Virus record (IMG/VR): IMGVR_UViG_3300023439_000062
Location: 1-21,850 of that record
DNA length: 21,850 bases
Reading direction: 5' to 3' (one strand)
Source: a virus
In this document: piece after piece, positions 4,960-11,433 of the stretch
How the letters are laid out: each line of letters starts with the position of its first letter
How positions within the stretch are numbered: position 1 is the stretch's first letter
Notes under the pieces: generated by a model
Databases searched by the model: none
Told to the model about the DNA's origin: nothing
The model's input: only the letters and a program-made list of their open reading frames with translations
Program-made: the position numbers and the translations under genes

Positions 4960-4987
4960 ATTATACAGGATTAGATATGAATGTCAA
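4960..4987 (-). promoter_or_regulatory. Consensus sigma70 promoter
   Basis: Minus strand TTGACA (4982-4987), 16-nt spacer, TATAAT (4960-4965). Both hexamers are perfect. The spacer ends CTG before TATAAT exactly as in the next promoter 68 bp downstream, so the two may have arisen by duplication. Confidence 0.85.
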
Positions 4988-5026
4988 TAGCCAGAAAAAA
5001 TCTTGCATATATATAATGCTCGCGCG

Positions 5027-5055
5027 TGAATAACATAATTTTGTCAGTCTGTCAA
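5027..5055 (-). promoter_or_regulatory. Probable sigma70 promoter with extended -10
   Basis: Minus strand TTGACA (5050-5055) and, 17 nt on, TATTCA (5027-5032) preceded by TGT, an extended -10 arrangement. The -10 hexamer is weaker than in its neighbours. Confidence 0.55.
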
Positions 5056-5087
5056 TAGCTAATAGAAAAGAAAAACAAAATTCTATT

Positions 5088-5116
5088 ATTTTACCAGAGT
5101 TTGCCAGACTTGTCAA
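5088..5116 (-). promoter_or_regulatory. Sigma70 promoter
   Basis: Minus strand TTGACA (5111-5116), 17-nt spacer, TAAAAT (5088-5093): a perfect -35 and a 5/6 -10. Confidence 0.72.
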
Positions 5117-5142
5117 ATGCATATTTTTCTGACAAATCTACC

Positions 5143-5171
5143 ATGATAACAGAAAAAGTTAGGCATGTCAA
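5143..5171 (-). promoter_or_regulatory. Sigma70 promoter (furthest upstream of the array)
   Basis: Minus strand TTGACA (5166-5171), 17-nt spacer, TATCAT (5143-5148): a perfect -35 and a 5/6 -10. It starts the five-promoter array. Confidence 0.7.
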
Positions 5172-5438
5172 ATTTAGTCGATAGGGTGGTAGGTTGGGAA
5201 TGATGCGATATGTGTGGTATATATGTATATATGACCCTCATACCCTCTCTTTCTTTTTCCTTTCTATATATAAATATTAATACTACCAAAATAAACAAAT
5301 CTAAGCTTGTTTAAGAGACGATAATATTTTACCAGTATATTACCTTACTCTATACATTTTTAAGCCATAGGGTGCCTCTATGGAACTTTAATTATATATA
5401 TCATGTCTAACTCTACAAAAATATAAATAAATATTATT
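5172..5438. other. Divergent intergenic region upstream of the late block
   Basis: No gene is supported. It holds a plus-strand pyrimidine tract (about 5236-5270), AT-rich sequence and a hairpin CCATAG/CTATGG (5365-5370 with 5378-5383) followed by TTTAAT at 5387. A rightward promoter must lie here or further right, but I find no good sigma70 match, which suggests that late genes use a phage-controlled promoter. Confidence 0.4.
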
Positions 5439-5705
5439 ATGCCAAGTTCAAAAAATTATAAACGAGATTATAACCAAGAATACAAAGTATCTCAGTCTTC
5501 AAAAGCTGAAATTAAAAAACGTAGTTCTAGAAATAAGGCTAGAAGAATGATGATGAAAAAAGGAAAAGTTAGATTAGGAGATTCAATGGATGTAGATCAT
5601 AAAAATATGAATCCTTTGAATAATTCAGTATCCAATCTTAGAGTAGTATCTAAATCTAAAAATAGATCATTTAAAAGAAATTCTAAAGCTGGAAAGAAGA
5701 GATAA
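5439..5705 (+). CDS. Small HNH endonuclease-like protein
   Basis: An 88-aa basic protein starting MPSSKNYKRDYNQEYK. Residues about 47-83 hold the HNH core DVDHKNMNPLNNSVSNLRVVSK: the DH pair supplies the catalytic histidine, and the SNLRVVSKSKNRS strand-helix is typical of short phage HNH proteins found next to terminase genes. The N-terminal half is a positively charged DNA-binding-like helix region. It is the first gene of the rightward block, one base before TerS (5707). Such proteins either assist terminase cleavage in cos-type packaging phages or act as free-standing homing nucleases; the position next to TerS favours the packaging role, without proof. Confidence 0.8.
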   Translation: MPSSKNYKRDYNQEYKVSQSSKAEIKKRSSRNKARRMMMKKGKVRLGDSMDVDHKNMNPLNNSVSNLRVVSKSKNRSFKRNSKAGKKR

Positions 5706-5706
5706 A

Positions 5707-6213
5707 ATGAATGAAGATTTACATACTTCAGTAAAAGAAATATCAGTATCTGAACCAAGACTATCTCCAGAAGAAAAGTTATATGTAAAAGCATATCTTA
5801 GAACCTTATCTCACAAAGAATCACATTCTTTAGTTAGTAATGTAAAACATCCAACTAAAAATAATAGATTCTATAAAAGTGAAGCCGTTCAGTATCATAT
5901 CCAAAAGCAGATGATTAATAAATTAGATGCTAAAGGGTTAACTGAGGATGATGTTATGAATCTTCTTTTACAAGAAGCAACTAATCGTGGAAAAGGAAGC
6001 TCACCTACAGCGCGAGTGCAGGCACTTTCTCTTTTAGGAAAACAACTTGGAATGTTTGAAGAGAAACAAAAAGAATCTACACAAACTACTTTTAATATTA
6101 TCAATTATTCTTCAGATAAAAAAGAAAAAGATGAAACATCTATTATAGAAAAAGTAGAAGAACAGAAAAATTCACAAGAAACTTCTTTGCCAATAGTAAT
6201 ACAAAAATATTAA
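5707..6213 (+). CDS. terS: Terminase small subunit
   Basis: This 168-aa protein would recognise phage DNA and hand it to the TerL motor. Residues about 20-50 (LSPEEKLYVKAYLRTLSHKES) look like the helix-turn-helix entrance of small terminases, and residues about 77-118 (LTEDDVMNLLLQEATNRGKG, then SSPTARVQALSLLGKQLGMF) match the conserved oligomerisation core, in particular the SS-AR-ALSLLGK-LGMF motif widespread in phage TerS proteins. The C-terminal 45 residues are polar and disordered, the usual contact region for TerL. It follows the HNH gene with one base between, while its TerL lies 5 kb downstream, an unusual separation since the two are commonly adjacent. Confidence 0.8.
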   Translation: MNEDLHTSVKEISVSEPRLSPEEKLYVKAYLRTLSHKESHSLVSNVKHPTKNNRFYKSEAVQYHIQKQMINKLDAKGLTEDDVMNLLLQEATNRGKGSSPTARVQALSLLGKQLGMFEEKQKESTQTTFNIINYSSDKKEKDETSIIEKVEEQKNSQETSLPIVIQKY

Positions 6214-6220
6214 CAATACA

Positions 6221-6646
6221 ATGACAGATTATTCAATTCTAAAATCAAAACTAGCCGACCCTGCATTTTCCACATTTAATGATGAGCAAATCAGAATAGC
6301 TCTAAATACTAAAGATATTCCAGTGAAACAACCAATACCTGTTTCTCAAATCAAGGCGTATTTGCAGTTGATCGACAAACGACTGGTCATCAAAGACTCT
6401 ACAGATCCTGCCGCACGTGCTGCTGAAATTGCTTTACAAGAGTTTCAAGTGTTTGATGTCAATGATGCTGCTTACCTAAATAAGCTGACAACTATTTTAG
6501 ATAACCTTGTAACTGCTGGAATAATTACAACTGCAGATAAGACAACTATCTTATCGCTGGGCGATAGTCTTGTGTCGTGGTCTGACCAAAACTGGCAAGG
6601 CGATGTTACTTTAACTGATATTGTTAATGCTAGAAACTATGTTTAA
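6221..6646 (+). CDS. Phage protein of unknown function (141 aa)
   Basis: A helical protein opening MTDYSILKSKLADPAFSTF, with an Ala-rich middle (AARAAEIALQEF) and LTTILDNLVTAGIIT. Its base composition is less AT-rich than TerS. It sits between TerS and small virion-associated genes, 7 nt after TerS. The repeated pattern of a short helix plus an acidic Asp/Asn turn resembles proteins found beside tail fibre genes in marine and enteric phages, but I cannot name a family with confidence. Confidence 0.6.
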   Translation: MTDYSILKSKLADPAFSTFNDEQIRIALNTKDIPVKQPIPVSQIKAYLQLIDKRLVIKDSTDPAARAAEIALQEFQVFDVNDAAYLNKLTTILDNLVTAGIITTADKTTILSLGDSLVSWSDQNWQGDVTLTDIVNARNYV

Positions 6647-6854
6647 AAAATATATCTGGAACATACTAATTAGTATTGACCAATTTGTTAATACATTATT
6701 CGGCGGAGACCCTGATGAAACACTTAGTAGCAGAATGGGCAAAAACAAGACAAATTGCCGAGTATGTTACTTTATTTGCAAATTACTAAGTTTGATTGAT
6801 AAAAGACATTGCGAAAAGTCAATTGAACTAGATGAAGGTAAGGATGAGATATAA
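6639..6854 (+). CDS. Small phage protein with a cysteine cluster (71 aa)
   Basis: The ATG at 6639 (MFKKYIWNILISIDQFVNTL) overlaps the preceding stop by 8 nt and is preferred to the upstream TTG at 6621. An amphipathic N-terminal helix is followed by GGDPDETLSSRMGKNKTNCRVCYFICKLLSLIDKRHC and an acidic tail. The GGDPDET-SSRMGK signature with a later C-x-x-C and Cys-rich helix recurs in hypothetical proteins of many tailed phages near holin or fibre genes. It may associate with the membrane. Function unknown. Confidence 0.65.
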   Translation: MFKKYIWNILISIDQFVNTLFGGDPDETLSSRMGKNKTNCRVCYFICKLLSLIDKRHCEKSIELDEGKDEI

Positions 6855-7153
6855 TGAATGAAAATAATATTGAAAGAGAAATAAATGAAAAAGGTTTGAA
6901 TGCGCCAAGATTAACACCATCTATGATTGACAAGAAGATTATAAAAGAAGACTATCATGTCTTTAATGATGTTCTTACTGTTTGTTGCATTACTTTGGAA
7001 AATGGGTTTATGATAACTGGTGAAAGTGCATGTGCTAGTCCTGAAAATTTTGATGAAGAACTTGGTAAGAAGATAGCTTTTGGAAACGCTCGAGATAAAA
7101 TTTGGCAATTAGAAGGTTATTTATTAAAGGAGAAGCTAAATGCCACAAGCTAA
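6854..7153 (+). CDS. N4 gp49 / Sf6 gene 66 family protein
   Basis: 99 aa. The stretch NAPRLTPSMIDKKIIKEDYHVF, then LTVCCITLENGF, TGESACASPENFDEELGKKIA and a final ARDKIWQLEGYLLKE closely follow the consensus of the phage gp49/gp66 family (Pfam Phage_gp49_66), including the invariant TGESACASPENFD and W-LEGY-L. The biochemical role is not settled as far as I know. The start overlaps the previous stop (TAATG) and is preceded by AAGGATGAG. Its last codons contain the ribosome binding site (AAGGAG) and start of the next gene, overlapping it by 14 nt. Confidence 0.85.
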   Translation: MNENNIEREINEKGLNAPRLTPSMIDKKIIKEDYHVFNDVLTVCCITLENGFMITGESACASPENFDEELGKKIAFGNARDKIWQLEGYLLKEKLNATS

Positions 7154-7550
7154 ACCCCTTTATGCAACACAAGCAACGCTAACTGTAACAGGACTATCTA
7201 CACTTGCAGATACCGCATCAGTTAGTGAAACTGCCGAACATGACAACACAGTTGACCGTTATATGTGGGTTGATTTTTCAATCACATTAACAGCCGCTGC
7301 TGCAACTACAGGAACAGTCGATGTTTATGTATTAGAAGGTAACACAACGGGTTCTTTATCATCAACCACTAAAACTTCAAACATGCGACGTATTGGTTCA
7401 GTAGAGTTAAATGGAACTACCGCTGTAACTAAAGTTTTACAGTATTATGACACTAAAAGTTTTTGGAAGCTGCATTTTATCAACAATTCAGGAGCGGCCT
7501 TAGCTTCTGAAACAGTAACAATGCGCGGCGTAAATCCTGAGAGCGTCTAA
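7140..7550 (+). CDS. Probable virion structural protein (136 aa)
   Basis: Thr/Ala/Ser-rich beta protein: MPQAKPLYATQATLTVTGLSTLADTASV and then YMWVDFSITLTAAAATTGTVDVYVLEG, ending ASETVTMRGVNPESV. Alternating hydrophobic strands without cysteines resemble head-decoration, tail or fibre accessory proteins. It starts inside the gp49-like gene with a perfect AAGGAG and ends 2 nt before the LamG fibre gene, suggesting that it works with the fibre. No named family. Confidence 0.65.
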   Translation: MPQAKPLYATQATLTVTGLSTLADTASVSETAEHDNTVDRYMWVDFSITLTAAAATTGTVDVYVLEGNTTGSLSSTTKTSNMRRIGSVELNGTTAVTKVLQYYDTKSFWKLHFINNSGAALASETVTMRGVNPESV

Positions 7551-7552
7551 AA

Positions 7553-9583
7553 ATGGTTTTTATACCGCGCTGGGAAAGGTTTAAAGACAAGAAGCCAGCC
7601 AATCAGTATGAAATAGACTGGGGCAACTTTTTATCGGATGGTATTACAGGATATTACCCCGAGCCAGATAAACCTTTAAACATTGTTGCAAACAATACCG
7701 CTAATATATCCCAAAAAATAGGTAGGCCCTACTATGATGGTGAAGCTGGTGTATTTAATTCAGAAAGAGTTCTATTTCATGTTCCTATAGAAGAGTCTAT
7801 AGCAACAACAATGAATAATGGACTAACACATACAGTAACAGTAGGAGTATCTTACACAAGTACAGCAAATTTTAATATATGGTCTGAGGATAGATGGGAT
7901 ACTAATCAGACATTTGTTATAAATTCAATCGGTGGCGTAATTCAGTTAAGAGTTCGAGATGTAGGCTGGAGTTATAATTTTACACTGGATTCTGGTCAAA
8001 ACTGTGCTGACGGGTTGTTTCATATAGTCTCGATAACATATAATCCTAATGGAAATATTCATAAATTATATATAGATGGCAAATTAAAAGCACAAACATC
8101 TACAGCTAGTACAGCGCTTTTCATATATGGGAGATATATAGGTCATGGAGGCAGGCGAGATTCTACTGTTATGTTACAAGGTAGATTGCATTTTACAGAT
8201 ACGCGCAGAAACACACTATTAAGTAATGATGAAATAGCAGCTTATCACGAAGCCCCCTATCAAATCCTAAAACCCCGCCGAAAGTGGTACTATTTTACTG
8301 ACGCGACTGGAAATATATTCAATCAATCTTTATCACTATCTTTATTAAAGTCCGTATCAGATAATAATAATATAAATACAAATAAAGATATAAGTATAGG
8401 ATATACTTCTTCCATATCCTCTGCTAATATATCTAATATAGATTTAAATATTAATTTAGGATCTATACAAAGATATGAATCTGGTCAAACTGCTAATATA
8501 ATTAGTGAAGTTATAATTACTACTAAAAGTGGAATATCAACTTCATATAATGTAATCGGCACGCCAATTGATGTAAGTGTTGCGTTATCTAATCAATTTG
8601 GAATAATACCATCTATTAATGTAAATTATAATCCTGTAATTAATTTAAATTATAATAACTCTATAGTATCTAATACTATTATAAATTATAATACAAATAT
8701 AAATTTAAATTTATTAGCTAGGACAACTTTATCTACTGGCACTATTCCTCTTCCAATTGAAGTATTAATGGATTTGAATAGTAGATTTGGAATTCCAGTA
8801 AATACAAATATCAATTATAATTCAGTTATAAATATTAATACAAATTTAAATAGTAATATATCTGCTATAGCTGATTATAATTTAGATATTCCTATTAGCT
8901 ATAATAATAATATTCTTAATAATATTGCATCAGTATTAGATGCTAGTTTAAATATTGGCCACAATACTGCAATTACCGATTTAGCATCATTAGAATATGA
9001 TTTTAATATATCATTAAGATTTAATGAATATATAAGTATTCTTAAAAAACTAATTATTAATCAAAATATATTATTAAATAATAATCTACAAACTAATATA
9101 TCTACTATATCTAATTATAATTTAGATACTTATGTAGGATTAAAGAATCAGCTATTAAATAATACTATAGTTGATTATAATACCTCGATATCACTAGCTA
9201 TTAATAATATTCTTTCATCAACATCCGGTAAGGAATTAATTGCTAATATTGCATTAATAGCTCAACAAGGAATATCAACTACTCAGTTGATAACATTAGA
9301 AGGGTCTGTTAACCTAGGAATAGTTAATAATCAATCTAATGAAACACTAACATCACTAGATGTTAGCATAGATGTAACAACTGCTTTTCTAGAAGCGTTA
9401 GGAACATCTGTTAATTCTCTTTTAGATGTAAATCTTGATTCTTCTTTTGAAGTAAATACAAACGGAAGAAATCCTAATTTAGTAATTCGTACTAATAAAG
9501 GGAAAGAGATATTAATAAAAGCCGAAAATAGAAATTTAAAAATTCAATATATTGATAACAAAATACATATAGGAAACCTATGA
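7553..9583 (+). CDS. LamG-domain tail fibre or adhesin with long Asn/Ile-rich region
   Basis: 676 aa. Residues about 75-225 form a concanavalin/laminin-G-like domain: TVTVGVSYTS, a DRWDTNQTFVINS strand, DGLFHIVSITYN, HKLYIDGKLKAQ, then ALFIYGRYIGHGG. It closes with the linker EAPYQILKPRRKWYYF, often seen at the end of LamG domains in phage virion proteins. From about 260 to 620 the chain is built of loose repeats rich in Asn, Ile, Ser and Leu (NYN, NTNINLNL, YNLDIPISYNNN, YNLDTYVGLKN), probably a long beta fibre or beta-solenoid. The last 40 residues (LVIRTNKGKEILIKAENRNL) resemble an attachment or capping segment. The repeat region is much more AT-rich than the head. It likely binds carbohydrate on the host surface. 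It overlaps the next gene by 4 nt. Confidence 0.75.
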   Translation: MVFIPRWERFKDKKPANQYEIDWGNFLSDGITGYYPEPDKPLNIVANNTANISQKIGRPYYDGEAGVFNSERVLFHVPIEESIATTMNNGLTHTVTVGVSYTSTANFNIWSEDRWDTNQTFVINSIGGVIQLRVRDVGWSYNFTLDSGQNCADGLFHIVSITYNPNGNIHKLYIDGKLKAQTSTASTALFIYGRYIGHGGRRDSTVMLQGRLHFTDTRRNTLLSNDEIAAYHEAPYQILKPRRKWYYFTDATGNIFNQSLSLSLLKSVSDNNNINTNKDISIGYTSSISSANISNIDLNINLGSIQRYESGQTANIISEVIITTKSGISTSYNVIGTPIDVSVALSNQFGIIPSINVNYNPVINLNYNNSIVSNTIINYNTNINLNLLARTTLSTGTIPLPIEVLMDLNSRFGIPVNTNINYNSVININTNLNSNISAIADYNLDIPISYNNNILNNIASVLDASLNIGHNTAITDLASLEYDFNISLRFNEYISILKKLIINQNILLNNNLQTNISTISNYNLDTYVGLKNQLLNNTIVDYNTSISLAINNILSSTSGKELIANIALIAQQGISTTQLITLEGSVNLGIVNNQSNETLTSLDVSIDVTTAFLEALGTSVNSLLDVNLDSSFEVNTNGRNPNLVIRTNKGKEILIKAENRNLKIQYIDNKIHIGNL

Positions 9584-10140
9584 ACCACGATATCAAACAA
9601 CAAGTATCAATTGGAGCTTCTTTAGATACAAGTCGTAAAAATAAATATGAAGCTGGATTTAAAAATAAATATTCATTTGAATGTTATGATTCTGCTGGTA
9701 ATTTAAAATGGAAAGAAGAAGTATTTAATATTGTTGTTAATACAGGTCTTGATGATATTTTAGATAAATATTATAAAGGCTCTGCATATACAGCGTCTCA
9801 TTTTGTTGGACTTACTTCTGCAACTCCTACAATTGCTGCAACAGATACAATGGCATCACACGCAGGTTGGAATGAAGATGTAACATATACCGAAGCAACT
9901 CGTCCTGCATTAACTTTAGGTACTGTAACATCACAGTCTGTAAACAATTCTGCATCTAAAGCTACTTTTTCAATTAACGGTACTGCTACAATTGGTGGAG
10001 CATTTATTACTACTGATTCAACTAAATCAGGAACTATTGGTACATTAGTAGGAGGTGCTGCATTTTCTACAGGAGATAAAGCTGTAGCTTCTGGTGATAC
10101 TCTTAATGTCACTGTAACTCTTACTGCTGCAACTTTATAA
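9580..10140 (+). CDS. Phage structural protein, fibre/tail-associated (186 aa)
   Basis: An N-terminal part with YSFECYDSAGNLKWKEEVFNIVVNTGLDDILD is followed by HFVGLTSATPTIAATDTMASHAGWNED and a Thr/Ala/Gly-rich beta region. The NTGL-D-LD-Y, VGLT, and TMASHAGW-E-Y-A-RP blocks recur in a widespread family of phage and prophage virion proteins usually found beside tail fibre genes. No enzymatic motif is present. ATGA overlap with the LamG protein and TAATG overlap with the next gene imply coordinated translation. Confidence 0.7.
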   Translation: MNHDIKQQVSIGASLDTSRKNKYEAGFKNKYSFECYDSAGNLKWKEEVFNIVVNTGLDDILDKYYKGSAYTASHFVGLTSATPTIAATDTMASHAGWNEDVTYTEATRPALTLGTVTSQSVNNSASKATFSINGTATIGGAFITTDSTKSGTIGTLVGGAAFSTGDKAVASGDTLNVTVTLTAATL

Positions 10141-10652
10141 TGATTATCAGCACAGGAAAATCTATAAGTATTCGAGAGCCATTTGACCCAGATGCTTCTC
10201 TACATTATATTATGTATTTAAAACCTCCTGTGTGGAATTCTTCAGAAGAAAAAGTTGAAGGAGACATTATATCTCCTTCTTCTCCTACAGGATATGTTTA
10301 CAAAGTAGTGTCTGGAGGCATCACAGGAACTGTCGAACCATCTTGGCCATCAACTAAAGGAGACAGAGTTTTAGATAATACTGTAGAATATATCACCATA
10401 TCAAATAGTTATTATTTATCAGCAAACGACTCATTAATTATATCAGGAAATGCACCAACTGCGACATCTACAGATTTAGTTCCAGTTAATGATTTACAAT
10501 ATGATTCTAGTGGTAGAATCTCATTTAAAGTAGGCCCTGTGCCATCTGGAGTAGATAGGTTTAGTGTAACAGTAGGATTCTATGTAGATAATGGTTTTGC
10601 TACACCTGACTATGATGAACGGACAATTAATTTTGAAGTGGGGCAACGATAA
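10140..10652 (+). CDS. Probable virion protein of unknown function (170 aa)
   Basis: It begins MIISTGKSISIREPFDPDASL and then YIMYLKPPVWNSSEEKVEGD, with TGTVEPSWPSTKGD (about residues 60-73), a turn seen in phage minor structural proteins that carry a carbohydrate-binding-like motif (EP-WP---GD). The second half is beta-rich, with FSVTVGFYVDNGF near the end. Located between a fibre-associated gene and the lysis genes, sharing TAATG junctions on both sides. Confidence 0.6.
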   Translation: MIISTGKSISIREPFDPDASLHYIMYLKPPVWNSSEEKVEGDIISPSSPTGYVYKVVSGGITGTVEPSWPSTKGDRVLDNTVEYITISNSYYLSANDSLIISGNAPTATSTDLVPVNDLQYDSSGRISFKVGPVPSGVDRFSVTVGFYVDNGFATPDYDERTINFEVGQR

Positions 10653-11050
10653 TGAGTATGTTTTCAAAATCAAGAATGGACATGCTTGAAGATAATCAAA
10701 TACGTCAACTAGAACGAGAAGAAAGAACATTCAGAATTATAATGGATTCATTAGATCAGATAAAAAAGGATTTGCATGAAATTTCTTCTAAAGTAATTTC
10801 TTCTCAATCAGAACTTGATATGAAGATTGTTACTACTAGAGAAAGCATTCTTCAACATATCAACGATTCTTCTGTATCGAAAGATGATCTTCAACATGAA
10901 TTAAATGATATTCATAAACAAATAGAAAATATTAAATCGGAATTATCTGATAAAGTATCAAAAAATACTATTAAAGTGATATGGGCTACTCTTTCTACAT
11001 TTGTGGGTATTGCTATATGGATATTAACAAATACTAAAATATTAGGATAG
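10652..11050 (+). CDS. Coiled-coil protein with C-terminal membrane anchor (132 aa)
   Basis: Residues about 10-105 are a long charged helix with heptad character (NQIRQLEREERTFRIIMDSL, LDQIKKDLHEIS, DLQHELNDIHKQIENI), followed by one transmembrane helix (IWATLSTFVGIAIWILT) and a four-residue tail. This layout resembles XhlA-type and other phage lysis accessory or spanin-like proteins: a cytoplasmic or periplasmic coiled coil anchored at one end. It lies 3 nt upstream of the holin-like gene, which supports a lysis role. The orientation in the membrane cannot be told. Confidence 0.6.
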   Translation: MSMFSKSRMDMLEDNQIRQLEREERTFRIIMDSLDQIKKDLHEISSKVISSQSELDMKIVTTRESILQHINDSSVSKDDLQHELNDIHKQIENIKSELSDKVSKNTIKVIWATLSTFVGIAIWILTNTKILG

Positions 11051-11053
11051 ATT

Positions 11054-11431
11054 ATGTTAGAAATGTTAGTAAAACCTATTAGTGACATAGTAGGAAAAAC
11101 GCTTGATAAATTTGTTAAGGATGCTGATTTATCTGAAAGACTTAAAGCAGAAATTACTAAGGACTTAATCAGCGCCGAATCCGAAGAACTTAAACAACGA
11201 GTTAGTGTAATTGTAGCGGAAGCTAAAGGTGAGAGCTGGTTACAGCGTAATTGGAGACCTTTAGTAATGATCGATTTTGCAATTTTAATTACTGCATATT
11301 GGTTAGGATACACCGCTGCAAATTTACCTGAAAGTCAAATATTAGCACTATTAGAAATTGTTAAAGTTGGATTGGGTGGATATGTTGTAGGAAGGTCTGT
11401 GGAAAAGGCAGTCAAAGCATATAAATCTTAA
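11054..11431 (+). CDS. Holin, 3-TM / GTA-type
   Basis: 125 aa. The N-terminal half is an amphipathic helix (ISDIVGKTLDKFVKDADLSE, then LKAEITKDLISAESE), followed by GESWLQRNWRPLVMIDFAILI, a hydrophobic segment with YWLG, and a last segment LLEIVKVGLGGYVVGRSVEKA. The SWLQRNWRP-VM motif and the GGYV-GRS-EK end are hallmarks of the phage holin family of the gene transfer agent 3-TM type (Pfam GTA_holin_3TM). It would make the pores in the inner membrane that time lysis. The candidate endolysin partner, an M15 peptidase, lies 4.3 kb downstream rather than adjacent. Confidence 0.82.
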   Translation: MLEMLVKPISDIVGKTLDKFVKDADLSERLKAEITKDLISAESEELKQRVSVIVAEAKGESWLQRNWRPLVMIDFAILITAYWLGYTAANLPESQILALLEIVKVGLGGYVVGRSVEKAVKAYKS

Positions 11432-11433
11432 TT

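Noticed and set aside
5113-5298. A 61-codon minus-strand ORF in the promoter region
   Set aside because: It covers two of the consensus promoters, has low-complexity Tyr/His content and no good ribosome binding site. The promoters explain the sequence better.
5365-5392. Hairpin CCATAG/CTATGG with TTTAAT as a fourth dyad promoter
   Set aside because: Sequence of the arms, loop length and spacing to the -10-like box (3 nt instead of 7) all differ from the three matching elements.
9798-10112. A 104-codon minus-strand ORF inside the 186-aa structural gene
   Set aside because: It is antisense to a gene with clear family motifs and regular late-gene overlaps on both sides; Ala/Val-rich antisense frames are expected opposite a Thr/Ala-rich protein.
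10912-11313. A 133-codon minus-strand ORF across the holin region
   Set aside because: It is antisense to the recognisable holin and coiled-coil genes and shows no family motif.
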